Shown here: positions 16,058-25,277 of the stretch, in pieces
How the letters are laid out: each line of letters starts with the position of its first letter
Position numbering within the stretch: position 1 is the first letter of the stretch
Assembly: GCF_050337105.1 (NCBI RefSeq)
Contig: NZ_JAKJSQ010000049.1
Span: 1 to 32,078 of the forward strand
Reading direction: 5' to 3'
Source of the DNA: Aliivibrio_A kagoshimensis
Lineage (GTDB): Bacteria > Pseudomonadota > Gammaproteobacteria > Enterobacterales > Vibrionaceae
DNA length: 32,078 nt
The notes under the pieces: model-generated
Databases searched by the model: none
Seen by the model: only the letters and a program-made list of their open reading frames with translations
Told to the model about the DNA's origin: nothing
Program-made: the position numbers and the translations under genes

Positions 16058-17898
16058 TTCTGTCCCTTGTTGTCATGAAAAAGTGGCAATGCGATGGTGA
16101 ATTTAGCCCCTCGTGGTTGATGGTTCCCTACGGTAAGTTGACCAGAGAATGACTCAATGATTCGTTTTGATATGGTCATGCCAAGACCCAGTCCCTCTTT
16201 TTTGGTGGTAAAGAATGGGGTGAATATGTCGTGCAGTTGTTGCTGACTCATCCCTTTGCCATTGTCAGTAAGGCAAATAAGCGCATGTTCGCTGTCTAGT
16301 TGCACTGAGAAGACTATTTGCGGTGACTCTATTCCCTCTAAAGCTTGGATTGAGTTGTGAATCAAATTGACGAGGACTTGTTCAAACTGAATCAGTTCGG
16401 CACGAACGGTTGTCTCAAGATTGTTGGGCTCAATTTTTAGCGTGATCCCTTGATTAATAAGCTTATTACCAATGATGGTTAATGCTGAGGTGATCGCGGT
16501 TTTAATATCGGTATGGTAAGAGGCATTCGTTGAGCTTTTTCTAGCAAACACTTTAAATTTGGCGATGATCTCAGAGATAACAATATTCAGTTCAACGATT
16601 TTTTCGATGTTACTGCTGACAACGACGTATTGCTGTTTATGCAGTAAACGTTGACAGTTTTCTGCGTACGTTCTGATCGCTGAAAGGGGTTGATTGATCT
16701 CATGATTAATGCCTGCTGACAGTTCACCAAGCATCGCCAGTTTTGCCGCTTGGGTGAGCTCAGATTGGGTTTGTTGTAGCTCTTTTTGAGTGATCTCGTA
16801 CTGCTGAATGGTATCTCTCAGTGTTTGGTTACTCTGTTGTAACGATAGGGTTCGTTTGATGACTTTATGCTCTAGCTCATCATTAGCGGCGGTTAGTTTT
16901 CTCCGGGCCATTAGGGTTTGGTACCAAGAGGTAATGACTAAAACAAGAAGGGTGTAAAACACAATGAATATCAGTAAGACCCGTTGGACATTTTGGTATG
17001 TATGCTGAATATCAGACATGGCCAATATTTTTATGCCAGTGTCTTTAATCTGTCTCTTAGTGATGAATAGAGTCTGCTCTTCGGTAAAAGGGGTTTTGAG
17101 GATAGAGAGACGATCAGACTCCTTTAATTGCTGTAAGCTTTGAATATTGGATAGTACGAATAGAGGCGCTTGTCCATACTGGCTAGAGCGCAAAATAGAG
17201 GCCTTTTCGGCTTGTGATAGTGGCACTAACGTATTGTATAACCAGTTAGGTTTAGAGCTATAAAAAACCACACTCTTATCATCGATGAGACTGAAATCTA
17301 AACTTTCATAAGACCATAATCTGTCAATGTTCTCCAGATTCACTTTCACGGTCAATACGCCAATAATGGAGTTGTTAAATCGTATTGGGGAAGAGAAGTA
17401 GTAACCACGCTCCTCCGATTTACTGCCGAGAGCAAAGTAGCGGCCTGGGTTGTTCATCATGGCTTGCTTAAAATAAGGGCGAAAGGCGTAATTGGAACCA
17501 ACAAAACTGTCCTCTTCTTGCCAGTTACTGGAGGCGACCGCAAGGCCTGTGACTTTTAGTAGGTAGATGGTGTCAGCTGAACTCTGTTTAGCCCACTTCT
17601 CTAAGAGTAGATTTAATACTTGGTTGTTTTGACTGCCGCTGTCGTTGATGAGAGAGTTAATCAATCTGGGATCATGGCTGAGTATGGTGGGTAACTGGCT
17701 ATAACGTGATAGCTCATCGGAAATCTTTTCACTTAATCGAGCGGCATCTCGTGACATACGAAGTTCTAGGGTCGATTGAAGTTGGTGAAACGTCGAGTAG
17801 GAGACTGCGATACCTAAGGCGATGCCAATCAACGCATACCAAAAGATAAAACGGATCTTTTTACTGCTCACAAGAGGTGACTTCTTTTTATCTACCAT
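16054..17898 (-). CDS. DctB-like membrane sensor histidine kinase
   Basis: Two-component sensor of the C4-dicarboxylate-sensor (DctB) type. The 614 residues have TM1 (about 17-38), a periplasmic double Cache-like sensor domain (about 40-300), TM2 (about 303-328), a coiled coil, then the kinase core. The phosphorylated His399 is in SAGINHEINQPLSAI; the N box is NLIHNSIQAL, G1 is LTDNGKGM, the F box is FFTTK and G2 is GLGLGM. All catalytic motifs look intact. It is co-transcribed with the response regulator, overlapping by 4 bases. The ligand cannot be read from sequence; a small carboxylate or similar metabolite is a family-based guess. AGGGAT lies about 13 bases before the ATG. Confidence 0.88.
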   Translation of the reverse strand: MVDKKKSPLVSSKKIRFIFWYALIGIALGIAVSYSTFHQLQSTLELRMSRDAARLSEKISDELSRYSQLPTILSHDPRLINSLINDSGSQNNQVLNLLLEKWAKQSSADTIYLLKVTGLAVASSNWQEEDSFVGSNYAFRPYFKQAMMNNPGRYFALGSKSEERGYYFSSPIRFNNSIIGVLTVKVNLENIDRLWSYESLDFSLIDDKSVVFYSSKPNWLYNTLVPLSQAEKASILRSSQYGQAPLFVLSNIQSLQQLKESDRLSILKTPFTEEQTLFITKRQIKDTGIKILAMSDIQHTYQNVQRVLLIFIVFYTLLVLVITSWYQTLMARRKLTAANDELEHKVIKRTLSLQQSNQTLRDTIQQYEITQKELQQTQSELTQAAKLAMLGELSAGINHEINQPLSAIRTYAENCQRLLHKQQYVVVSSNIEKIVELNIVISEIIAKFKVFARKSSTNASYHTDIKTAITSALTIIGNKLINQGITLKIEPNNLETTVRAELIQFEQVLVNLIHNSIQALEGIESPQIVFSVQLDSEHALICLTDNGKGMSQQQLHDIFTPFFTTKKEGLGLGMTISKRIIESFSGQLTVGNHQPRGAKFTIALPLFHDNKGQK

Positions 17899-18089
17899 GA
17901 TGACTGATGCTATCCCTACATTTAACTAAATAATAACAAAATAATTGTCTGTGGTCGCTGAGTATGCGTTGCTGGTAGGAAAATTCTCTTGGGTTGCTGG
18001 TCAAATAGCGCGATAATGCCTCCATTCAGGATCAGCTCGCTGATGTAACTGACATTCTTATGAAATAATGAGTGATTAGGGGAGTAAAA
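17899..18089. promoter_or_regulatory. Divergent promoter region, sensor kinase / pdxH
   Basis: 191 bases between two divergent genes, so both promoters should be here. GGGGAG (18079-18084) before the pdxH ATG is a clear ribosome site. No operator recognised. Confidence 0.5.
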
Positions 18090-18728
18090 ATGGATTTATC
18101 TGATATTCGCCGTGAATATTGTAAAGACGGACTGCGTCGTTCTTCGTTACCATCAGAACCGATTGAGCTGTTTGAGACTTGGCTACAACAGGCGGTCAAC
18201 GCTAAATTAACCGATCCAACCGCAATGACAGTCGCAACGGTTGATGAATCTGGTCAGCCTTTTCAGAGAATCGTTCTTCTTAAGCATTTTGATGAAAAAG
18301 GGTTTGTCTTTTTCACCAACTTAGCTAGTCGTAAAGCACAACATATTCAAGAACATAAAAAAGTAAGCCTGCACTTTCCTTGGCATCCGCTTGAGAGACA
18401 AGTGCATATCACAGGTGTGGCGGAGAAATTGTCGATAGCCGAAAATGTAAAGTATTTCTCATCAAGACCTAAAGAGAGTCAAATTGCGGCTTGGGCCAGT
18501 AAACAGAGCAGTCGAATTACCGCAAGAAGTGCATTAGAAGGTAAATTCTTAGAGCTCAAACAGAAGTTTGCACAAGGCGAGATCCCTGTTCCTACCTTTT
18601 GGGGTGGATTTCGAATTAAAGTGGAGTCGATTGAGTTTTGGCAGGGTGGTGAACACCGTTTGCACGACCGTTTTCTTTATACGGATCAACATCAATCTGA
18701 GTGGACGATAGAGCGCCTAGCACCTTAG
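18090..18728 (+). CDS. pdxH: Pyridoxamine/pyridoxine 5'-phosphate oxidase
   Basis: FMN-dependent oxidase that turns PNP or PMP into pyridoxal 5'-phosphate, the last step of vitamin B6 synthesis and salvage. From ATG 18090 there are 212 residues (E. coli 218). Conserved blocks are readable: RIVLLKHFDEKGFVFFTNL and SRKAQHIQ (FMN and substrate contacts), HFPWHPLERQVHI, YFSSRPKESQIAAWASKQS, and the C-terminal family signature region from FWGGF to HDRFLY. A GTG at 18072 would add six residues, but GGGGAG sits just right for the ATG at 18090. Single-gene unit ending at a strong terminator. Confidence 0.97.
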   Translation: MDLSDIRREYCKDGLRRSSLPSEPIELFETWLQQAVNAKLTDPTAMTVATVDESGQPFQRIVLLKHFDEKGFVFFTNLASRKAQHIQEHKKVSLHFPWHPLERQVHITGVAEKLSIAENVKYFSSRPKESQIAAWASKQSSRITARSALEGKFLELKQKFAQGEIPVPTFWGGFRIKVESIEFWQGGEHRLHDRFLYTDQHQSEWTIERLAP

Positions 18729-18750
18729 GTTCTTAACAGTTACACATAAA

Positions 18751-18780
18751 AAATGCGGCCAATTGGCCGCATTTTTAGTT
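18751..18780. terminator. Bidirectional terminator between pdxH and the SUMF1-like gene
   Basis: Perfect palindrome AATGCGGCC-AATT-GGCCGCATT (about 18752-18772), A-rich on the left and T-rich on the right, between two converging genes. It can stop transcription from both sides. Confidence 0.9.
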
Positions 18781-18796
18781 TTGTCTGTTTATCTAT

Positions 18797-20635
18797 TTAC
18801 AGCTCTCTGACGACTCTAAAGCCAGTAAAGTTTGCACTGGTTTCAGGTTTAATCTCTAAGCGCTCATAGACTTTTGCTTTACTTGGTGCGAAGCTCCATG
18901 AACCGCCCCTAACCACACCAGATGCGGCACTCGTCCACTCCCACACGTTACCTGTTGTATCGTAAAGTCCATATGGGTTAGCAGCGAAGCTAGCGACAGG
19001 TGAAGTACTTTTGTTAGACCAGCTTGAACCGCCCCAACCAGTATTCGCATTTCCTGCTCCTATCTCATTGCCCCACCAGAAGTCATCAGTACTTCCTGCT
19101 CGAGCAGCAACTTCCCACTGTGCTTCAGTAGGTAACGCGTATTTGTAACCCGTTTGTTTACTTAACCAGCTGACATATTTTTCCGCATCTTTTCGTGTGA
19201 TACAAACTGCTGGGGAGTTCGCTTGTTGTTCAAAGCCAGGCTGACGCCAGTTTTGATTTTGTAGTAACGTTGACGTGCCATTCGTGATCGCTTGGCAACC
19301 ACGATTTTTTTCAGACTCTGTTACATACCCGGTTTGTAATACAAACTGATCATACTGCTTAACAGTGATAGGTGTGGAACTGATTGAGTATGCTTTCTCT
19401 AGAGTAATCTGCTGCTTGGCTTGTGGCCCAACTTGATATTGTCCGGCGTTAATCACAACCATCTCTAACGCTTCATTTTTATTCTTTAGCGTATCAGCAA
19501 ACTTTCGACCCTGCTTAGGACGATTTTTTTGCTGTTTAAGATCGGCCCAAACCGTTAGGTTTTTACCAAACATAAGCTGACGACTGTAAGGTTCAAACTC
19601 GCTCTTCTCTACTGTCACCTGATGTAGGCCGACAGGTAGCATGACATCAACGGGAGTACTGCCATAATTTACGCCATTAACTGTGACTTTATCATCGTGG
19701 CGATTTGAACGAATGGTGACACTCACCCAACGCTTCTCTTTTTGATCAGAGGCTTTATGCGTTGTACCGTTTGATGACTCAATACAGTAACGATTTTCTA
19801 AACCTAATAACTGACAGGCAGCAATGGATACTGAACGCAGTTTCATTTCAGCTTGAATCGTTGTGGCGTAGCGATTGTTACCGCTAAATCCGCTCTCAAG
19901 CACATTGCTGTCCATAACATGAACATTAAGCTCAACGTTATTTAAGTTCTGCTTAGCAAGGTCTGACTCAGAAAGGCTATTGATGAGTCCTGCTTGGAAT
20001 TTATTAACCGCTTTTTGCATCGTCAGTGTTTTACCTTGGTTAGAACACTGAGCTAATGTCAAAGAGGTGTCACACGCAATGGTGTGTGAAATCTGCATGG
20101 TATCGCTGCTGTTTAGCTCATTGCGAATTCGAAGAACTCGAGCTTCTTGGCGTGATTCATGGATATTCTCTAACTCATCTTGAAGGTGTCTCTTCTTTAT
20201 AGATGCTGTTTTATAAAGACGTTGGTGCTCTTCAATATTCTGTTCAAGCGTTAAGGTAGTTACTTGATTATCTTTTACTTCTTTCCAAGCGTCTTGGTAC
20301 TGCTTTTGGTAAGCTGAGATATCTAGATCTGGATCTTCAATCATACGCTTATACTGTTGGTCTAAACTGACCTGCGCATGTTTTCTCTTTTTATCTAGCT
20401 TAATAGATTCTGCTTTTAAATCAGCACGTTGATTATTTAACGAGTTGATTTCGCCCTTTTCAAGAGAGAGTTTTTCATCAACATTATCGATTTCAGCTCC
20501 TTTTTCCTTGAGCCTAGCATCAATAGAAGCAAGCGAGTGAGCTGGTTGTTGAACTGCCTCATTAGCTATAGCAGCACCTGATAGCAGTAATGGTGTAAGC
20601 GCCATACAGAGCGCTGGCAAACGTTTTATGATCAT
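18797..20635 (-). CDS. Periplasmic coiled-coil, PEGA and SUMF1/FGE-like domain protein
   Basis: From ATG 20635 there are 612 residues. A signal peptide (about 1-25, ending GAAIANEA) is followed by a long coiled coil (about 30-190), a PEGA-like beta domain (about 305-365; VNGVNYGSTPVDVMLPVGLH) and a SUMF1/formylglycine-generating-enzyme fold (about 388-612). In that fold ALPTEAQWEVAARAG, PVASFAANPYGLYDTTGNVWEW and VVRGGSW are readable and the chain ends GFRVVREL. The cysteine pair that binds copper in true FGEs, normally just after the RGGSW block, is absent: RGGSWSFAPSKAKVYERL has none. It is therefore unlikely to make formylglycine; a binding or scaffold role is more likely. AAGGGA lies 5 bases before ATG 20635; the ORF can be extended to a TTG at 20662. 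Monocistronic; function unknown. Confidence 0.85.
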   Translation of the reverse strand: MIIKRLPALCMALTPLLLSGAAIANEAVQQPAHSLASIDARLKEKGAEIDNVDEKLSLEKGEINSLNNQRADLKAESIKLDKKRKHAQVSLDQQYKRMIEDPDLDISAYQKQYQDAWKEVKDNQVTTLTLEQNIEEHQRLYKTASIKKRHLQDELENIHESRQEARVLRIRNELNSSDTMQISHTIACDTSLTLAQCSNQGKTLTMQKAVNKFQAGLINSLSESDLAKQNLNNVELNVHVMDSNVLESGFSGNNRYATTIQAEMKLRSVSIAACQLLGLENRYCIESSNGTTHKASDQKEKRWVSVTIRSNRHDDKVTVNGVNYGSTPVDVMLPVGLHQVTVEKSEFEPYSRQLMFGKNLTVWADLKQQKNRPKQGRKFADTLKNKNEALEMVVINAGQYQVGPQAKQQITLEKAYSISSTPITVKQYDQFVLQTGYVTESEKNRGCQAITNGTSTLLQNQNWRQPGFEQQANSPAVCITRKDAEKYVSWLSKQTGYKYALPTEAQWEVAARAGSTDDFWWGNEIGAGNANTGWGGSSWSNKSTSPVASFAANPYGLYDTTGNVWEWTSAASGVVRGGSWSFAPSKAKVYERLEIKPETSANFTGFRVVREL

Positions 20636-21146
20636 AAGTCCCTTGCTTTCTTCTCTTTTCAAAATCGATATCGTTAGAGTGATAATATTTTATACGGAAG
20701 CATATCATTTATGCTTTATATTCACCTATTTAAAATTGTATTATTTGATTCGTGTTTAGTTTTTTCAAGAAAACAGTTAATTGCTTTAAAAAAGCAAACC
20801 GCAAAAAGATAATATGCGACTTTTTTTTGGCTTTCCTTGTCAAATTTATGGCACTGAAATAGATTGCGTTACGAAACAATGATCAAGAAGATCATCGCAA
20901 ATGATCCTTGTCTGATTTTTAATCAATTAATTTAAGGAGCTAGGCGAATAAAGGCTTCAAATCGTTTTTGCCTCGACAGAGTTGGACGTTATAATAAATT
21001 GAAAATACACTGGCCGTAATTTTGAACAGATTGTTCATTGTTCCTACTGGTTAAAGAGGGAGTAGGAATTCACAGTTAGACGGTAGTGTATTGATATTTT
21101 CTAATGTACTATTTAGTTAAATAAATGTTGGCCATTTGAGGTGTAT
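20636..21146. other. 511-bp intergenic region with GATC cluster and inverted repeat
   Basis: Divergent promoter region of the SUMF1-like gene and the AraC gene; no ORF of note. The inverted repeat AGCATA (20699-20704) / TATGCT (20710-20715) lies close upstream of the SUMF1-like gene. An ATGATCAAGAAG at 20879-20890, with GAAAC just before it, resembles the origin iterons. It is followed by an ATGATC in reverse orientation (about 20889-20894) and another forward at 20901-20906. The rest is AT-rich with nothing recognised. Confidence 0.5.
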
Positions 21147-21929
21147 ATGTCTGATAATCTTGTGAAACCGGCGGAGATCATATTGCTGCCCAATGAGATT
21201 AATCATCATGATCACAACTACAGTCAAGTGGTCATCGGCTTGAAAGGTCATGTTGAATTTAATATCGAAGGCTCGAGCAGTTTGATTTTACCCGGCCAAG
21301 GTTGTGTGGTGACAGCGAGCGCTGACCACGCTTTTAATGGTATTGGATCTTCTGAGATCTTAGTCCTTAATTTACCTGAAGAGTCGTCCCAAGAGAACGA
21401 TACTATTCAACGACTTAATGCACTTTTCTCTTCGAGCCACTACTTTCAATTAGACAATAAGATTCAGCAGCTAATTCGTTTGTTGGTGGCCGAAATGCAG
21501 GCCAGCCCTGAAGACCTTCTATTAGGAAGAGCTTGCAATGATACGTTAATCGCACTGCTTCAGCGCCATGTTTATGCAGGTAAAGACCAGTTAAAAGAAC
21601 AGCGTATTAATATGGACAAGATCGACAGTTATATTACTCAGCACATCGGCCGTAAAATTTCGATCACTCAACTTGCGGGTTGTGTCTTTTTAGGCGAAAG
21701 CCAGTTTTTCTCCTTATTTAAACAGCAAAATGGCATTACCCCCCATCAATATCTGCTACTTAAACGCATTGATCTTGCAAAAGAACTATTAGAAAACAGC
21801 TTGTTGTCACTCAATCAAATTGCTGACGCTTGTGGTTTTGCTAATCAAAGCAGCTTTACGCACACCTTTTCTCGGTTGCAGGGAACCTCTCCATCAAAAT
21901 ATCGTAAGCAATTTTTTATAAACATATAG
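21147..21929 (+). CDS. AraC-family transcriptional regulator (probable put regulator)
   Basis: DNA-binding regulator of 260 residues from ATG 21147; a GTG at 21141 is possible, but GAGG lies 6-9 bases before the ATG. The N-terminal half is a cupin-like sensing domain (HHDHNYSQVVIGLKGHVEFNIEG, about 18-45, includes the His-rich first cupin strand). The C-terminal half (about 152-258) has two helix-turn-helix motifs: ISITQLAGCVFLGESQFFSLF, and LNQIADACGFANQSSFTHTFSR ending in the family tail TSPSKYRKQF. It is in the same direction as putA, 167 bases upstream. Because this PutA lacks the N-terminal repressor domain of the enterobacterial protein, a separate proline-responsive regulator is expected, and this gene is the candidate. 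Confidence 0.88.
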   Translation: MSDNLVKPAEIILLPNEINHHDHNYSQVVIGLKGHVEFNIEGSSSLILPGQGCVVTASADHAFNGIGSSEILVLNLPEESSQENDTIQRLNALFSSSHYFQLDNKIQQLIRLLVAEMQASPEDLLLGRACNDTLIALLQRHVYAGKDQLKEQRINMDKIDSYITQHIGRKISITQLAGCVFLGESQFFSLFKQQNGITPHQYLLLKRIDLAKELLENSLLSLNQIADACGFANQSSFTHTFSRLQGTSPSKYRKQFFINI

Positions 21930-21986
21930 GTGTTTATGTTCTCAAGTTGTTAATGAACCGATATTATTACAAATAGATCGGAGTTT

Positions 21987-22014
21987 TTGACAAGATTTTA
22001 TTGGTTTCTAAAAA
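21987..22014 (+). promoter_or_regulatory. Candidate putA promoter
   Basis: A perfect -35 TTGACA (21987-21992) is followed after 16 bases by TAAAAA (22009-22014) as a weak -10, about 85 bases before the putA ATG. A perfect -35 with a weak -10 is plausible for an activated promoter. Read by eye. Confidence 0.5.
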
Positions 22015-22036
22015 TAGTATGTAGGCAAATTGGCTG

Positions 22037-22069
22037 ACCGGTTAATTGTTCTTATTAACATTAACTGGT
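22037..22069. promoter_or_regulatory. Inverted repeat in the putA leader
   Basis: ACCGGTTAAT (22037-22046) and ATTAACTGGT (22060-22069) are reverse complements at 9 of 10 positions, spacer 13. It is downstream of the candidate promoter, so it may be an operator for a repressor or AraC-type protein, or an RNA hairpin in the leader. Confidence 0.5.
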
Positions 22070-22096
22070 TTCGAGTTTTCATATTGAGGGATATAC

Positions 22097-25000
22097 ATGT
22101 CAACATCTACGATATTTCGTGCTCAGGACACTCTGTCTACATCATTTATTGAACGTCCGTTAGATGAGCTTTGGTCACTAATTTCTCCGCTTTATATGGT
22201 AAGTGAAGATCAGTGGTTACAAGAACTGATTCCTTTAGCTCAACCGAATGAACAAGAACAGTTATTAATTACCGACAGTGCCTCAGAGTTGATTGAGCGT
22301 GTTCGTGCAGATAAAAATGCAATCCAGATGATAGATGCACTGCTGCTTGAATATAGCTTGGATACGAAGGAGGGGATTCTCCTCATGTGTTTGGCAGAAG
22401 CGTTAATGCGTATCCCTGATGCGGCAACAGCTGACGCGTTAATTCGTGACAAATTGAGCGTGGCAGATTGGAAGTCTCATCTTAAAAGCTCTGATTCAGC
22501 GTTTGTAAATGCCTCTACTTGGGGCCTTCTTTTAACCGGTAAAGTCGTCACCATGGACACCAAAAAAGATGGTGAGCCTTCTAATGTGATTAACCGTTTA
22601 GTCAATAAGATGTCCGAACCTGTGATTCGTCAGGCGATGAACCAGGCCATGAAAATCATGGGGCACCAATTTGTATTGGGTCGTACCATCTCTGAAGCTC
22701 AGAAGAATGGAAAAAGTTCTGTAGAGAAAGGTTTTACTTACTCGTATGACATGCTTGGTGAGTCAGCACTTACTTCAGTGGATGCGGATAAATATTTCAA
22801 ATCCTACGTGATGGCGATTGAGTCAGTGGGTAGCGCTAACAAAAAAAGCACCAGCAGTGCCCCGGCTCCAACGGTATCAATTAAACTTTCAGCTCTGCAC
22901 CCACGTTATGAAGTGGCAAACAGAGAGCGCGTACTAACTGAAATGTATGCATCGGTATCTAAACTGATTGAGCGGGCACGTGAATTAGATGTGGGTTTAA
23001 CTATTGATGCTGAAGAGGCCGATCGTTTAGAGCTCTCCTTAGAATTGTTTGAGAAGTTATATCGCAGTGACGAAGCTAAAGGTTGGGGTAAGTTAGGGAT
23101 TGTTGTTCAGACTTACATGAAACGTTCTTTACCTGTATTGGTTTGGTTGGCTGCATTGGCTAAAGAGCAGGGAGATCTTATCCCACTACGATTGGTTAAA
23201 GGCGCATATTGGGACAGTGAACTTAAGTTGTCGCAACAAAATGGTTTCGCTGATTATCCGGTTTATACACGTAAAGAAGCCACTGATGTTTCATATTTAG
23301 CGTGTGCTCGATTTTTATTAAGTGAACATGTGAAAGGGCTTATCTATCCACAGTTTGCTAGCCACAACGCTCATACTGTCTCTGCAGTTGCAGTTATGGC
23401 AACACATAAAGAGTTTGAATTCCAACGTCTGCATGGAATGGGTGATGCACTTTATAATCATGCGATGGAGATGTTTGATGCGAATGTACGAATCTACGCT
23501 CCGGTTGGCAGTCATAAGGACCTGTTACCTTATTTAGTACGTCGTTTACTGGAAAATGGCGCTAACAGTTCATTTGTACATCGTCTTGTTGATGCTCGCT
23601 GCCCGATTTCAGAACTAACAGAACACCCTGTTGATGTGTTGAAGAGTCGTTCGACGCTACACAACGGTTTGATTCCTCTACCGCCACAAATCTTCGCGGA
23701 TAGACAGAATTCATACAGCGTCAATATTGATATTGAGAGTGAAGCGAAGCCGTTTGAAGCTGCTATTGAACAGCAGATGACGAAACAGTGGCAAGCAGGT
23801 CCAATTATTAATGGAGAAAAACACGACGAAAGCATGATCAAGGACAGTTCAGTTATTCAAACGATCACTGCCCCTTATGACCGTGGTATTAAGGTCGGTT
23901 CCGTCATCTTCTCGAATCAACAACATGTGAATGAAGCGCTTGATATTACAGCGGGTTACTTCAACCAGTGGTCTACCACTCCAGTAAATCAACGTGCAGA
24001 ATGTTTGAATAAGTTGGCGGATCAACTAGAACTGAACATGCCAGAGTTGATCGCTCTGTGTCATAAAGAAGCGGGAAAAACCATTCACGACAGTATTGAT
24101 GAAGTACGTGAAGCGGTGGACTTTTGTCGTTATTACGCACAACAAGCGGTTGAGAATTTCTCATCAGCCAAAACCATTGTCGGTTTTGACGAAGTGACAC
24201 GTCAGGTCGAGCGTCAAGGTCGCGGTGTATTTGTCTGTATCAGTCCGTGGAACTTCCCGCTGGCTATCTTCCTAGGTCAAATTTCAGCGGCACTGGTGGC
24301 GGGTAACACTGTCGTTGCCAAACCTGCTGAACAGACATCATTAATTGCAGCACGTGCGGTTGAAATGATGTTGGAATCAGGCTTCCCGAAAGAGTCGATT
24401 CAACTATTGCCAGGTACTGGTGTTGAAGTGGGTGGTCCATTAACATCGGATGCTCGAGTTGCTGGTGTTGTCTTTACGGGATCAACGGAAACTGCCCAAG
24501 CGATCAACCGTTCATTAGCCGCACGTGAATGCGAGCAAGTGCCATTGATTGCTGAAACCGGTGGTCAAAATGCGATGATTGTTGACAGCACAGCACTTCC
24601 AGAACAAGTAGCAAGGGATGTGGTTCGTTCGGCTTTTGCTTCTGCAGGTCAGCGCTGTTCAGCACTTCGTGTGCTGTTCATTCAGAAAGATATTGCTGAG
24701 CGTGTACTCACTCTCATTAATGGGGCAATGCAAGAGCTCAGTGTGGGGCTTCCATATCTGCACAGTACTGATGTTGGACCTGTGATTGACAATAAATCCA
24801 AACAGAAGCTGATGGCTCATATTGACAAGATGTTAGTGAACAACCCGCTAGTTGGACAGATTGCATTAAGTAATAGCTGTGAAGAGGGCGATTTTGTTCC
24901 ACCAACAGCGATTGAAATAGACTCAATTGATCAGCTTGAGAATGAGCAGTTTGGCCCTATTTTGCATGTGGTCCGATTCGAAGCGAGTCAGTTAGATAAC

Positions 25001-25267
25001 GTGATTGATCAAATCAATAGCACAGGCTTTGGGTTAACAATGGGCATTCACAGTCGTAATGAAGCGACTTACCGCCATATTGAAAGACGCAGCCGAGTGG
25101 GTAACTGCTATATCAACCGAGATCAGGTTGGTGCGGTAGTTAGCGTGCAACCGTTTGGTGGACAAGGTATGTCAGGGACTGGACCGAAAGCGGGTGGGCC
25201 TCACTATTTATACCGTTTTACTAAAGAAGTCGCTGTTTCACCACGTCCACTTACTCAAACATTATAG
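22097..25267 (+). CDS. putA: Bifunctional proline dehydrogenase / P5C dehydrogenase PutA (short form, no RHH domain)
   Basis: Oxidises proline to P5C (FAD-dependent) and then, after hydrolysis, to glutamate (NAD-dependent), passing the intermediate between sites. The 1056 residues compare with about 1320 in E. coli. The N-terminal ribbon-helix-helix DNA-binding domain of E. coli PutA is absent. The proline dehydrogenase barrel (about 80-500) shows SIKLSALHPRY, RLVKGAYWDSELK near 364, FASHNAHTV, RLHGMGDALY and NSSFVHRLVD. The aldehyde dehydrogenase part (about 560-1045) shows SPWNFPLAIFLGQ, GSTETA, general-base Glu820 in IAETGGQN and catalytic Cys854 in AGQRCSALR. It ends shortly after GGPHYLYRFTKE, where longer PutAs run on into a C-terminal domain; that domain is the next gene, 10 bases on. 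It cannot autoregulate as E. coli PutA does. Confidence 0.96.
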   Translation: MSTSTIFRAQDTLSTSFIERPLDELWSLISPLYMVSEDQWLQELIPLAQPNEQEQLLITDSASELIERVRADKNAIQMIDALLLEYSLDTKEGILLMCLAEALMRIPDAATADALIRDKLSVADWKSHLKSSDSAFVNASTWGLLLTGKVVTMDTKKDGEPSNVINRLVNKMSEPVIRQAMNQAMKIMGHQFVLGRTISEAQKNGKSSVEKGFTYSYDMLGESALTSVDADKYFKSYVMAIESVGSANKKSTSSAPAPTVSIKLSALHPRYEVANRERVLTEMYASVSKLIERARELDVGLTIDAEEADRLELSLELFEKLYRSDEAKGWGKLGIVVQTYMKRSLPVLVWLAALAKEQGDLIPLRLVKGAYWDSELKLSQQNGFADYPVYTRKEATDVSYLACARFLLSEHVKGLIYPQFASHNAHTVSAVAVMATHKEFEFQRLHGMGDALYNHAMEMFDANVRIYAPVGSHKDLLPYLVRRLLENGANSSFVHRLVDARCPISELTEHPVDVLKSRSTLHNGLIPLPPQIFADRQNSYSVNIDIESEAKPFEAAIEQQMTKQWQAGPIINGEKHDESMIKDSSVIQTITAPYDRGIKVGSVIFSNQQHVNEALDITAGYFNQWSTTPVNQRAECLNKLADQLELNMPELIALCHKEAGKTIHDSIDEVREAVDFCRYYAQQAVENFSSAKTIVGFDEVTRQVERQGRGVFVCISPWNFPLAIFLGQISAALVAGNTVVAKPAEQTSLIAARAVEMMLESGFPKESIQLLPGTGVEVGGPLTSDARVAGVVFTGSTETAQAINRSLAARECEQVPLIAETGGQNAMIVDSTALPEQVARDVVRSAFASAGQRCSALRVLFIQKDIAERVLTLINGAMQELSVGLPYLHSTDVGPVIDNKSKQKLMAHIDKMLVNNPLVGQIALSNSCEEGDFVPPTAIEIDSIDQLENEQFGPILHVVRFEASQLDNVIDQINSTGFGLTMGIHSRNEATYRHIERRSRVGNCYINRDQVGAVVSVQPFGGQGMSGTGPKAGGPHYLYRFTKEVAVSPRPLTQTL

Positions 25268-25277
25268 GATTGCACTT

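Noticed and set aside
18797..20635. True formylglycine-generating enzyme
   Set aside because: The cysteines after the RGGSW block are missing and no sulfatase is nearby.
23530..23841. 103-residue minus-strand ORF inside putA
   Set aside because: Shadow of the conserved putA frame.
25155..25277. Upstream extension of the PutA C-terminal-domain ORF
   Set aside because: The 41 extra residues overlap the conserved end of putA in another frame and are not domain-like; ATG 25278 gives the natural start.
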